Positions 5,962 through 13,288 of a stretch of 17,507 nt of DNA are shown here, piece after piece. This DNA comes from Pseudocoprococcus catus (GTDB lineage Bacteria; Bacillota; Clostridia; Lachnospirales; Lachnospiraceae): assembly GCF_902381825.1 (NCBI RefSeq), contig NZ_LR698973.1, forward strand, positions 3,150,823 to 3,168,329, read 5' to 3'. The translations under genes and the position numbers were made by a program. The first letter of the stretch is position 1. The number at the start of each line of letters is the position of its first letter. The notes beneath the pieces were generated by a model that was given only the letters and a program-made list of their open reading frames with translations, was not told the origin of the DNA and made no database searches.

Positions 5962-7332
5962 TTGAAGCGAACTATCAGCTTTATGACAGGAAAAGGCTCT
6001 GACAACCATAATAGCAGAAAATTCCATGCAAAGAATACTGACCCGGAGCGAAGCTGTCTGAACGTGGAATACTGCAATGAAAATGTTAAGGACGTATATC
6101 ACGAATTATTTGATGAAGCACTCGCTTGGTACAATGAGAAGCAGACCAGAAGTGACCGCCGGATTGACGATTATTATGAGAAAATCCGTTCCGGCAAGCA
6201 GGAAAAGCCATTCCATGAAATTATTTTGCAAATCGGGGATAAGGACAACATGGGGGCAAAGACGGAGAACGGACGACTTGCGGCAAAGGTGCTGGATAAA
6301 TATATGCGGGATTTCCAGCGGCGAAATCCTACGTTAAGAGTATTTAGTGCCTATCTTCATATGGACGAAGCAACGCCCCACTTGCATATAGATTTTGTAC
6401 CGTATACGACAGGAAGCAGGCGGGGGATTAATACAAGAGTTTCTTTGAAACAGGCGTTATCTGCTCTCGGATTTAAAGGCGGTACAAGGCGGGAAACGGA
6501 ATTAAATCAGTGGGTAGCTTATGAGAAAGAACAGCTTGCCGCTGTCATGCTGGAACATGGGATTGAGTGGGAGAAGAAAGGCACACATGAAAAGCATTTA
6601 TCTGTTTTGGACTTTGAGAAAAAGGAGCGGGCAAAGGAAGTCGCAGAATTGGAGCAATCTATTTCTGACGGAAAAGAGCGATTATCAGATATTCAGATTC
6701 AGCATAGAAAAGCAGTGCAGGAAACAGAGCAGATACGGCAGAAGGGCGAAGCAATCCGGCAGGAAGTATCGGAACTTTCGGAAACAAGTGATTTGCTGAA
6801 GGAGCAGGCGACAACGCTGGCAGAGGACAAGAAAAAGCTGCTGTCTTATAATGTGAAATTGGAGAAGCAACAGAAGAAATTGCAACGAGATATTGAGAAA
6901 ATGGTTCAGTCTAAGGCGGTCATGGAACGGAACATACACGCTTATGACGAGGATGAGAAGTGGCAGCTGCCTGAACCGGCGGCGTTGATGTCTGCAAAGG
7001 CTTATAAGGATAAAAAAGCTTTTCCGCTTGTGGAGAAATTGAAAGAGACGATAAAAGCATTGACGATTAAATGCGTCCAGCTTGCGGAACAGGGGAAGAA
7101 ACTGAAAGATAAAGTTACCCGGCAGGAACAGCAGATCAGCCGCCTGACAGATAAGGTCATGGAGCAGAGCGACATTATTGACCGATTGCAGGAGAAAACG
7201 GCAGATTTGGGGCGTTTGGAACGCTATTTCGGCAGAGAACAGGTGCAGTCGATAGTTGAGCGGTCTAAGGCCCTGGAATGGGCAGAAAAGGAAAATAAAC
7301 GTCCGAAACGTGTATTTGATATGAGCAGATAG
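5962..7332 (+). CDS. MobV/Pre-type relaxase
   Basis: A 456-aa relaxase that should nick oriT and lead single-stranded DNA into a helper conjugation system. Motif I is N15-H16-N17-S18-R19, in the place of the HNER motif of pMV158 MobM, whose histidine is the nucleophile. A downstream RSCLN..Y stretch follows. Motif III is HMDEATPHLHIDF at 133-145, the metal-binding HxxDxxxPHxH pattern. From about residue 210 to 430 the protein is Glu/Lys/Gln-rich and probably a long coiled coil, usual for this family and used for dimerization. The start is TTG 5962, with AGGA six bases upstream and no in-frame ATG near the conserved N-terminus (KRTISFM). No disruption is seen. Confidence 0.9.
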   Translation: MKRTISFMTGKGSDNHNSRKFHAKNTDPERSCLNVEYCNENVKDVYHELFDEALAWYNEKQTRSDRRIDDYYEKIRSGKQEKPFHEIILQIGDKDNMGAKTENGRLAAKVLDKYMRDFQRRNPTLRVFSAYLHMDEATPHLHIDFVPYTTGSRRGINTRVSLKQALSALGFKGGTRRETELNQWVAYEKEQLAAVMLEHGIEWEKKGTHEKHLSVLDFEKKERAKEVAELEQSISDGKERLSDIQIQHRKAVQETEQIRQKGEAIRQEVSELSETSDLLKEQATTLAEDKKKLLSYNVKLEKQQKKLQRDIEKMVQSKAVMERNIHAYDEDEKWQLPEPAALMSAKAYKDKKAFPLVEKLKETIKALTIKCVQLAEQGKKLKDKVTRQEQQISRLTDKVMEQSDIIDRLQEKTADLGRLERYFGREQVQSIVERSKALEWAEKENKRPKRVFDMSR

Positions 7333-7346
7333 GGGGGATTGATAGA

Positions 7347-7661
7347 ATGACAGATATGGAGAAAAAAGTTATGGTTCGGCTGTGTGCGAAAATCCTTTCA
7401 GAAACAGATTTGTATGATACAGATATGGAAGTACGCAATCTAATTGACTGGATATGTGTGTCGGAGCAGATAAAATCAAACAATAACGAGATACGAAGTA
7501 TAACCGGGGAATATAAGCGGATAGAGCCGGATTGCCGGGAGGGAGTGCGGACGCAGTTGGAGCACATGAAGTCACTCTGTAAAGAACGTGAGAGCTTGTA
7601 TGAGAAGCAGAATGATTTGAAAGGGCAGAAGCAGAAAATCGAGAGAGCATTGGAACGGTAG
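7347..7661 (+). CDS. Small coiled-coil protein downstream of the relaxase
   Basis: A 104-aa protein, highly charged, with an N-terminal globular-looking part (about 1-45) and a C-terminal coiled coil (about 65-104, with KERESLYEKQNDLKGQKQKI). Its ATG is 14 bases after the relaxase stop, with a G-run as the ribosome binding site, and a terminator-like hairpin follows, so it is the last gene of the mobilization operon. No function is recognised; the position suggests an accessory mobilization factor. Confidence 0.7.
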   Translation: MTDMEKKVMVRLCAKILSETDLYDTDMEVRNLIDWICVSEQIKSNNNEIRSITGEYKRIEPDCREGVRTQLEHMKSLCKERESLYEKQNDLKGQKQKIERALER

Positions 7662-7667
7662 GGATTT

Positions 7668-7699
7668 GGGGCATGGCGGCGGCTGTGCCCCTTATTTCT
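7668..7699 (+). terminator. Rho-independent terminator after the mobilization operon
   Basis: GGGGCA (7668-7673) pairs with TGCCCC (7686-7691) around a GC-rich 12-base loop, followed by TTATTTCTT. It separates the mobilization operon from the yjdF transcription unit. Confidence 0.7.
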
Positions 7700-7749
7700 T
7701 GTGGCAAAATTGCTGATAATATGCTAAAATCAAAGAGCAGAGATAAAAA

Positions 7750-7858
7750 CACAACGTAAGGGATAACATCTCTTATAGAGCCGGTAGGTAGTCCGGCCGC
7801 ACAGTTTTGGTGTAAGTAGCCCTCCCTCCTTGGGTCGTCCGTTCTTTGTTCAGTACAA
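7750..7858 (+). ncRNA. yjdF riboswitch (azaaromatic-sensing RNA motif)
   Basis: The 200-base leader before YjdF carries the features I know from the yjdF RNA motif: GTAAGGGATAAC near the 5' side, a GCCGG...CCGGC hairpin (7780-7797) enclosing TAGGTAGT, then GGTGTAAGTAGCCC, and GGGTCGTCCGTT near the 3' side. AACG (7753-7756) can pair with CGTT (7840-7843) to close the structure. This RNA class sits upstream of yjdF genes and binds aromatic heterocycles, usually turning translation on. The AAGGAGG of the gene begins about 6 bases after the motif. The match to motif and gene together is convincing; outer limits are approximate. Confidence 0.85.
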
Positions 7859-7877
7859 TTTATAAGGAGGAATTGTC

Positions 7878-8294
7878 ATGGACAAAGTATCAGGCAGATT
7901 GACAGTATTTTTTGAGGAACCATTCTGGATAGGTGTGTTTGAACGCATATCGGAGGGAAAATTATCTGTATGCAAGGTTACGTTCGGGGCGGAGCCGAAA
8001 GATTATGAGGTATACGATTTTGTTTTGAGAAATTACTATCGACTGAAATATAGTCCGGCTGTGGCAACTGATGTAAAAGAAGCTGGTCGCAATCCGAAAC
8101 GGGTACAGAGAGAAGTGCGGAAACAGATGCAGAGTGCTGGAATAGGCACGAAGTCGCAACAGGCTTTGAAATTACAGCAGGAGCAGTTGAAAACTGAACG
8201 CAAGACTGCGAGCCGGGAACAGCGGGAAGCAGAGAAACAGAGACAGTTTGAACTGAAACAGCAGAAAAGGAAAGAGAAGCATAGGGGCAGGTAA
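7878..8294 (+). CDS. yjdF: YjdF family protein (DUF2992)
   Basis: A 138-aa protein. The N-terminal half is a small beta-rich domain (GRLTVFFEEPFWIGVFER, then VTFGAEPKDYEVYDFV). The C-terminal half is very basic and conserved in the family: NPKRVQREVRKQM, GTKSQQALKLQQEQ and a tail ending in KQQKRKEKHRGR. It resembles B. subtilis YjdF throughout. Biochemical function is unknown; from its riboswitch it is thought to help cells deal with toxic azaaromatic compounds. The charged tail suggests RNA or ribosome binding (inference). The start is ATG 7878, with AAGGAGG about eight bases upstream. It is the last backbone gene before the cargo. Confidence 0.92.
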   Translation: MDKVSGRLTVFFEEPFWIGVFERISEGKLSVCKVTFGAEPKDYEVYDFVLRNYYRLKYSPAVATDVKEAGRNPKRVQREVRKQMQSAGIGTKSQQALKLQQEQLKTERKTASREQREAEKQRQFELKQQKRKEKHRGR

Positions 8295-8315
8295 CGCCTG
8301 TTCCGGCGTTCCTTT
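8293..8315 (+). terminator. Terminator after yjdF
   Basis: AACGCC (8293-8298) pairs with GGCGTT (8305-8310), followed by CCTTT. The stem is short but GC-rich and overlaps the yjdF stop codon. Confidence 0.55.
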
Positions 8316-8483
8316 ATCAAATTGCGTAGACTTTGTTGTTACGCTTTAGAGGGTTTGAAACGCTTGTTTTATAAGGGCTTGGAAGTGCCGAAATGATATG
8401 GGCGATACTTTATACCTTTACCGTTCAAATTGGATTTTGGTTGCGTAACAGGAGCGATTGCACATTTCCTTGGTGGATATAAT

Positions 8484-8505
8484 TACATGGTGCTAGCACC
8501 ATGTA
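8484..8505. promoter_or_regulatory. 22-bp perfect palindrome, operator candidate for the AbiTii operon
   Basis: The half-site TACATGGTGCT is followed immediately by its exact reverse complement, with no spacer, centred on CTAG. It lies 36 bases before the start of the AbiTii partner gene. The 247 bases between yjdF and that gene hold otherwise only the yjdF terminator and a loose GCGTA/TACGC repeat (8324-8344). Confidence 0.6.
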
Positions 8506-8541
8506 GAAATAGGATCAGAAAGGTTAAATGGTGTTTTCATA

Positions 8542-9258
8542 ATGTCTATATCAGTAAAGCTGAATAAAAATGGTATTAAAAAATTACAGAAAGAATTAGA
8601 ACAAGAAATGAAAAAGAGGACGATAGTGAGGGAAGGCGTAGGATTGCGTAAAGATAGTGAGAAATTTTTGAAAATAGTATTGGAAAAAAGAGAAGAAAAT
8701 GGGAGTGATATTGTCACTTGTACATTAGATATGTTTAGTGAAATTCCAAACATTGAATTTAATGTTGGAAATATAATGGATGATTTGAAACTACATAATT
8801 GTATTAGCAGTAATAGTACAGTATTTATTTCTGGCGAGGTGCAGGTTATATTGACTATAGATGGAATTGAGTATTTTAAGGAGAAGGAGATTCAAATGAA
8901 AGAAAATCAAAGAATTACGAATAATACCAATAATTTTTATGGAGAAGTTACCGGTGTACAAATTCAACAAGGTACGGTTAATTCTTCACAATCTCAATCA
9001 GTTAATCAAGGGTTTGATTATGCTGAAGTGGCTGAAATCATTCAGAAGATAAAAAAATATGATTCTTTTTTGGATGATGAGTATGGAGAAAATGCTTTGG
9101 AAATGCGAAATAAAATCGACGAAATAGAGGATTTGGTGCAAAAAGAAGAAAATCCCAGTAGAATAAAGGCTTTGCTAAATGATATTAAAAACTTGTCCAT
9201 AGGTGTGGCAGGTAGTTTAATTGCTTCTGGTATTGTTACTCTTTTGAGTAGAGTGTAG
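8542..9258 (+). CDS. AbiTii-partner protein with C-terminal hydrophobic glycine-rich helix
   Basis: A 238-aa protein. Residues 1-120 are a mixed alpha/beta region I do not recognise. Residues 127-150 contain NNFYGEVTGVQIQQGTVNSS, a tag I associate with the part following the AbiTii domain in many AbiTii proteins. Residues 158-215 are helical and acidic. Residues 217-236 (LSIGVAGSLIASGIVTLL) form a glycine-zipper-like hydrophobic segment near the C-terminus that could insert in a membrane. The downstream AbiTii protein ends in a shortened form of the same tag. The genes are nine bases apart, so they form one operon. I infer that this is the partner or effector half of an abortive-infection system. 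The ribosome binding site is weak (GGTG). It is visibly AT-rich compared with the backbone. Confidence 0.75.
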   Translation: MSISVKLNKNGIKKLQKELEQEMKKRTIVREGVGLRKDSEKFLKIVLEKREENGSDIVTCTLDMFSEIPNIEFNVGNIMDDLKLHNCISSNSTVFISGEVQVILTIDGIEYFKEKEIQMKENQRITNNTNNFYGEVTGVQIQQGTVNSSQSQSVNQGFDYAEVAEIIQKIKKYDSFLDDEYGENALEMRNKIDEIEDLVQKEENPSRIKALLNDIKNLSIGVAGSLIASGIVTLLSRV

Positions 9259-9267
9259 GAGGCATAT

Positions 9268-9879
9268 ATGGGTGGTATAGTCATTGAACTTCAAAGAGAA
9301 GCATTAGATGAAAAAATCTCTATTGAATCATTGATACGAAAAGCATATCTTGTTGCTAAAAAATTAAAATTAAAAGAATTTGAAGAATGGCTTAATCAAG
9401 AGCAAAATGGCTATAAAAAGGAGATTCCAGAATATCGAAATATTACAGGAGAAATAAAAGCATGGAATCCATATCATGGTTGGATTCCAATGATATTACC
9501 TGCAAAAGTGGCAGATATAGCTTCAAGAATGCCCATTCCAAACTCAATATCTTCTCTTTTAGATGTATACAATTCTAGCGAAGATAGAGTCGCTTTTTCG
9601 GTAAATGGGGCAATGACAGAATTTTTTAATAACAGTATAGATTTTATGCCAACAAAATATGCGTTTTTTGTTTCAAAAAGTGAGTTATATAGAATTATGA
9701 GTACTGTTAGAAATAAAATATTAGATTGGGCATTACTCCTTGAAGAAAATGGAATAGTTGGGAATGAGATGACTTTTACTGATGTAGAAAAACGGATAGC
9801 GATAGATACACCGATAATCAATAATTACATTAACAATTTTTATTCTAAGGTGTCAGATGTTGATATGAAACAAGGATAG
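9268..9879 (+). CDS. AbiTii-domain protein, short form
   Basis: A 203-aa protein. Residues about 10-180 match the AbiTii (abortive infection, toxin-immunity type ii) domain as I know it: SLIRKAYLVAKKLKLKEFEEW, then NGYKKEIPEYR, KAWNPYHGWIP, and near the end WALLLEENGIVGNEMTF. The domain was named from comparative genomics of defence systems; its molecular action is not established. After it comes NNYINNFYSKVSDVDMKQG and the stop. Relatives usually continue past this tag into a further helical region, and here that region appears in the upstream gene instead. GGAGG overlaps the upstream stop and lies five bases before ATG 9268. Defence against phage is inferred. Confidence 0.75.
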   Translation: MGGIVIELQREALDEKISIESLIRKAYLVAKKLKLKEFEEWLNQEQNGYKKEIPEYRNITGEIKAWNPYHGWIPMILPAKVADIASRMPIPNSISSLLDVYNSSEDRVAFSVNGAMTEFFNNSIDFMPTKYAFFVSKSELYRIMSTVRNKILDWALLLEENGIVGNEMTFTDVEKRIAIDTPIINNYINNFYSKVSDVDMKQG

Positions 9880-9993
9880 TATATTCGTGATACCTGTATG
9901 ATACCTGTTTATGGTAAAACTGTAAATAAGGTGTGGAATTTGGATATTATGAAGAAATAAATCCGTAAAAAAACAAGAAATATTTAACAATTA

Positions 9994-10002
9994 TGTTATA
10001 AT
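9994..10002 (+). promoter_or_regulatory. Extended -10 promoter of the XRE gene
   Basis: TGTTATAAT is a TGn extended -10 box, 31 bases before the GTG start. No good -35 box is seen, as is usual for extended -10 promoters. Confidence 0.55.
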
Positions 10003-10032
10003 TGCAAGGAGTTTGAATAAGGGGTTGTTGAA

Positions 10033-10371
10033 GTGCTTATCAGCGAAAGAATCTTCCTTTTAATGGATAAGAACGGACTAAGTCAGAAAGAATTTTCAGA
10101 GCAGACCGGAATTTCCCAAAGTACGATCAGTGATTGGAAACGGAAAAAAACAAATCCATCTGCGGACAAAATACTTAAAATATGTGAAGTATTACATATT
10201 ACGCCAAATGAATTATTAGCAGAGGGAACAGTTCATGATGATGGCAGGATGGATTATGTATTTGCAATGAATAAAGACGAAGAGGTTGTTCTGGAAAGTT
10301 TCAGAAGTCTGGAAAGTCGGAAAAAAGAACGACTATTGGGCTATATGACCGCTTTGAAAGAAAATAAGTGA
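10033..10371 (+). CDS. XRE-family regulator
   Basis: A 112-aa protein with a compact Cro/C1 helix-turn-helix at residues 4-60 (GLSQKEFSEQTGISQSTISDWKRKK). A short C-terminal helical region (about 75-112) may be for dimerization. The start is GTG 10033, with AAGGGG eight bases upstream. A perfect 13-bp terminator stem follows directly, so it is monocistronic. The long palindrome before the next gene is a plausible binding site for it, which would make it the repressor of that unknown gene. No protease or toxin lies adjacent. Confidence 0.85.
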   Translation: MLISERIFLLMDKNGLSQKEFSEQTGISQSTISDWKRKKTNPSADKILKICEVLHITPNELLAEGTVHDDGRMDYVFAMNKDEEVVLESFRSLESRKKERLLGYMTALKENK

Positions 10372-10377
10372 CACTTT

Positions 10378-10418
10378 AAATCGTATGTCAGGGATGTCTT
10401 GACATACGATTTCTTTTG
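10378..10418 (+). terminator. Strong terminator after the XRE gene, with an embedded -35 box
   Basis: AAATCGTATGTCA (10378-10390) pairs perfectly with TGACATACGATTT (10400-10412), with a nine-base loop and CTTTTG after it. The 3' arm contains TTGACA (10399-10404), which with TAAAAC (10422-10427) at 17-bp spacing could be the promoter of the next gene. Confidence 0.75.
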
Positions 10419-10428
10419 AAATAAAACA

Positions 10429-10451
10429 TGTATATACGTTACGTATATACA
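10429..10451. promoter_or_regulatory. 23-bp palindrome upstream of an unknown gene, operator candidate
   Basis: Perfect 10-bp arms TGTATATACG and CGTATATACA surround TTA. It lies right after the likely -10 box and 22 bases before the ATG at 10474, so a bound repressor would block this gene. Confidence 0.6.
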
Positions 10452-10473
10452 AACAAAGAAATGGAGAGAGTAT

Positions 10474-11175
10474 ATGGGAGATGTAAGTATTATTGCAAGA
10501 CGACTTGAGGATGGTCATGTTCAGTATGGATGGAGCGGAAATGGTGGATATTATAAAGTGGTAGGGGTACGGCTTCTATTATGGTATCTGGAGCCGGAAG
10601 ATGTGGAATATCTTTTTGGATTGGGGCAGACCTCATTAATTGGAAGACGTGGAAGCGAATACGGAGGATACCGTTGGCTTGAAACACATAGCCTTACGGG
10701 TGAACCATTTTGGTTAGACTGTTCGGAACGAAGTATTTTCAGTAGAATTGCATTTATTGATTATGGATATTTTTATGATCTGGATCACAAATGGTACTAT
10801 ATCATTCCGGGACCGTTTAGGATTAAGATGCCTTTAGAGTTGATCGATCAGAATGTAGATGAACAAAACTATGAATTTGATTTTTGTAAAAAAGTTCAAG
10901 ATAAAATACTTCGTTATATTCTGGGGGATTATAGAGAAAAAAATTCGGAGTTTGCTGAGTTTTTGGATAAAGAAGGATATTGCGTAGCGGATATCCTTGA
11001 AAATATAAGCGAAAATGGCTTGTTATCGGTTATGGAATTCTATCACAAGTATCGGAAAATATTTGATTATTTTGATGACTGGATTCTTATTAAAACAAAT
11101 GAGGAAGATACTGAAATCACAGATATTGTTATGAAGAAAATGAGTGAAAATCATGTTGAGACATGTGAGTGGTAA
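10474..11175 (+). CDS. Protein of unknown function
   Basis: A 233-aa protein with no signal peptide, membrane segment or recognised domain. The first 130 residues are rich in aromatic residues and glycine (YGWSGNGGYYKVVGVRLLLW, later RRGSEYGGYRW, then YGYFYDLDHKWYYIIPGPF) and are probably beta-sheet. Residues about 140-233 are helical and acidic. GGAGAGAG precedes ATG 10474. It follows an XRE gene, a terminator and a long palindrome, and is 17 bases before a broken gene that begins MGTNFYLMSKSKK. The tight control and the cargo position would fit a defence, toxin or anti-phage protein, but nothing in the residues proves it. Confidence 0.75.
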   Translation: MGDVSIIARRLEDGHVQYGWSGNGGYYKVVGVRLLLWYLEPEDVEYLFGLGQTSLIGRRGSEYGGYRWLETHSLTGEPFWLDCSERSIFSRIAFIDYGYFYDLDHKWYYIIPGPFRIKMPLELIDQNVDEQNYEFDFCKKVQDKILRYILGDYREKNSEFAEFLDKEGYCVADILENISENGLLSVMEFYHKYRKIFDYFDDWILIKTNEEDTEITDIVMKKMSENHVETCEW

Positions 11176-11192
11176 GATAAGGAGTTTAGTTT

Positions 11193-11632
11193 ATGGGAAC
11201 AAATTTTTATCTAATGAGCAAAAGTAAGAAACTGATTCGAGAAAATTTTGCAGTTGAAAAAATTATGGAGTTACAGATGTCGAATATGAACTTGTAGATG
11301 AGCCATATCCAGGATATCAGATTCATCTTAACAAATTGAGCTGTGGATGGCGTCCGTTATTTCAAAGACATAAGAATATTAAGAGCTTTAAGCAGTTAGA
11401 AGATTTTTGCATGAAGAATAAGAATATTGTTGAAATCTATGATGAATATGGCGAAAAGTATACATGGAAGCAGTATTATGACAAGGTATATAATCACAGT
11501 CAATGTAAACCAAAACCATTTAAATGGGTATATGAAATAGATCCTCTTTTTAAGAATAATAAACCTGCATTACATGTTGTGCCATGTACGGAATGCATTC
11601 ACGATATTTGGAACAATAGGGAGAGCAGATAG
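11193..11632 (+). pseudogene. Frameshifted MGTNFY-type phage-like protein gene
   Basis: ATG 11193 (with GGAG nearby) opens MGTNFYLMSKSKK, but the frame ends after 34 codons at a TAG (11295). The other frame continues without a break as NYGVTDVEYELVDEPYPGYQ, then KLSCGWRPLFQRHK, and on to a TAG at 11632. One extra A in the A6 run at 11257-11262 would join them into a protein of about 146 aa. Proteins beginning MGTNFY with a later GW motif occur in phages and mobile elements; I know no function. It follows the 233-aa gene by 17 bases, so both were probably one operon. The cause may be real decay, a contingency tract or a base-call error. Confidence 0.75.
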
Positions 11633-11764
11633 ATCACTTGTTATTCCGTTAATAGTAGCTACTTTTTGCTTAATCTACGGAAACTTAGGATTAATACTAG
11701 AGTATACAGGCGTGTGCGAGGGAGATTGTGGATAAAGAGATAATTTACCAGTAAAAACATAATG

Positions 11765-11799
11765 GAGGGCAAGTCAAGAAATGGCTTGCTCTCTATTTT
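11765..11799 (+). terminator. Terminator in the 11633-11884 gap
   Basis: GAGGGCAAGTCA (11765-11776) pairs with TGGCTTGCTCTC (11782-11793) with two G-T pairs, followed by TATTTTA. The rest of this gap holds no gene I can support. A TATAAT at 11819-11824 may be the promoter of the lost gene whose 3' end follows. Confidence 0.65.
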
Positions 11800-11884
11800 A
11801 CAATAATATTTGTTGATGTATAATAGAGAAAAAGAGACAAATCGGGATTGCCCGAACTGAAGGTGAAGGATACTTCTTGTCTAA

Positions 11885-12241
11885 AGGGCAAGAAGATGGG
11901 GATTAGATCATGAAAAATCACATGGAGAGAGTTTTCTCGCATTAGCACAGAATAATATGAATCCCAATGGCTTGTATCTTTTTGACGAGCCGGAAGCTGC
12001 ATTATCACCGCAGAGACAGCTTACATTGTTGATGCAAATATACAGATGTGCAAAAGAGGGAGCACAGTTTATTATAGTTACGCATTCGCCGATTTTGTTA
12101 GGAATACCAGATGCAGATATTTATTGTTTTGATAATGGATGCATACATCTGTGCGAATATGAGGATACAGAGAGTTATCAGGTGACAGAAATGTTTATAA
12201 ATAATAGGCAGATGCTGTTGGATAGATTACTAACAGATTAG
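11885..12241 (+). pseudogene. 3' remnant of an AAA/ABC-type ATPase gene
   Basis: The open frame starts after a TAA at 11882. From 11906 it reads DHEKSHGESFLALAQNN, then NGLYLFDEPEAALSPQRQ, a Walker B/D-loop, then IIVTHSPILL with the H-loop histidine, and ends normally at 12241. SHGES is the signature-like motif of RecF/OLD-type predicted ATPases (COG3910-like). Walker A and the whole N-terminal half are missing, and no intact start with a ribosome binding site exists. The remnant of roughly 110 codons is therefore inactive. Such ATPases occur alone and in defence systems; its presence indicates gene loss in the cargo region. Confidence 0.8.
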
Positions 12242-12372
12242 ATAATAAAGAAATCGACAAATTCCAATTGCGAAAATTGATGTGACAATTACATATGGTG
12301 AGAAATTGAAAAGAAAAATTAGAAAATTATTTTGAAAAAGAGTGTCCGTAATGTAGAAAGGGGGAAACCAAG

Positions 12373-13242
12373 ATGAAAAACATGAAAATAGATGCCAATG
12401 GAACAGAAATCAGAGTGATAGGCGATGTTGTTAATGAAGACGCTTACATTTCGCTCACTGATATTGCAAAATATAAAAATCCAGACAATGCTTTTATCGT
12501 GGTAGCAAACTGGATGCGTAATCATTCTACGATTTCATTTTTGGGCTTGTGGGAACAAATTCACAATCCCAATTTTAAACCTATCGAATTCGATAGGTTT
12601 AAAGCAGAATCTGGTGATAATGCTTTTACGCTGACACCGCAGCAATGGATAAAAGCAACGGATGCAATCGGTATCGTATCAAAATCGGGACGGTATGGCG
12701 GCACTTATGCCCATACAGATATAGCTTTCGAGTTTGCTTCATGGATTTCACCGGAATTTAAGCTTTATATTATCAAAGATTATCAGCGGTTAAAGAAAGA
12801 TGAAGCAGATCGGTTAGCGATTGGATGGGATGTAAAGAGAGAACTTTCAAAAATAAACTATCGTATCCACACAGATGCAGTAAAAGAATTTTTGATAACG
12901 CCCACATTATCTCCGCAGGAAATGGCATATACATATGCTTCAGAAGCAGATATTTTAAATATGGCTTTGTTTGGAAAAACGGCAGTACAATGGAGAAGTG
13001 AAAAAGGAATAAAGGGGAAAACTCCTAATATCAGAGATTTTGCTTCAGCAGAAGAATTGGTTGTGCTTATCAATCTGGAAGATACAAATGCAGATTTGAT
13101 AAGACAGGAAGTGCCTAAAATTGAAAGACTGAAAATATTAAGAGAAAAAGCGTACAGGCAATTAGAGCTTTTGAGAAAGAACCAGGATACGATTGCGGCA
13201 TTAAAGAAAAATCTTATTGAAGATACAGAAACAAATGGTTGA
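12373..13242 (+). CDS. KilA-N domain protein
   Basis: A 289-aa protein with an N-terminal KilA-N DNA-binding domain at about 10-130. Visible motifs are AYISLTDIAKYKNPDNAFIVVANWMRN in the first part (helix and loop, residues 25-51), FLGLWEQIHNPNF, TPQQWI, then GRYGGTYAHTDIAFEFASWIS. The C-terminal half includes a second globular part (about 165-235) and a coiled tail. The family is spread through phages and mobile elements as DNA-binding proteins of poorly known role. AAAGGGGG precedes ATG 12373. It is the last gene before the right end of the element. The coding sequence contains a 30-bp perfect palindrome at 12574-12603. Confidence 0.9.
   Translation: MKNMKIDANGTEIRVIGDVVNEDAYISLTDIAKYKNPDNAFIVVANWMRNHSTISFLGLWEQIHNPNFKPIEFDRFKAESGDNAFTLTPQQWIKATDAIGIVSKSGRYGGTYAHTDIAFEFASWISPEFKLYIIKDYQRLKKDEADRLAIGWDVKRELSKINYRIHTDAVKEFLITPTLSPQEMAYTYASEADILNMALFGKTAVQWRSEKGIKGKTPNIRDFASAEELVVLINLEDTNADLIRQEVPKIERLKILREKAYRQLELLRKNQDTIAALKKNLIEDTETNG
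12574..12603. repeat. 30-bp perfect palindrome inside the KilA-N gene
   Basis: The half-site TTTAAACCTATCGAA is followed at once by its exact reverse complement, centred on GAATTC. It codes for FKPIEFDRFK in the KilA-N domain. It could be a binding site for the protein itself or another factor, or form a cruciform. Confidence 0.8.
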
Positions 13243-13288
13243 TTTCCTAAGCAAAACCGTTTATAATCTGAATCGGAACATATTGCTA

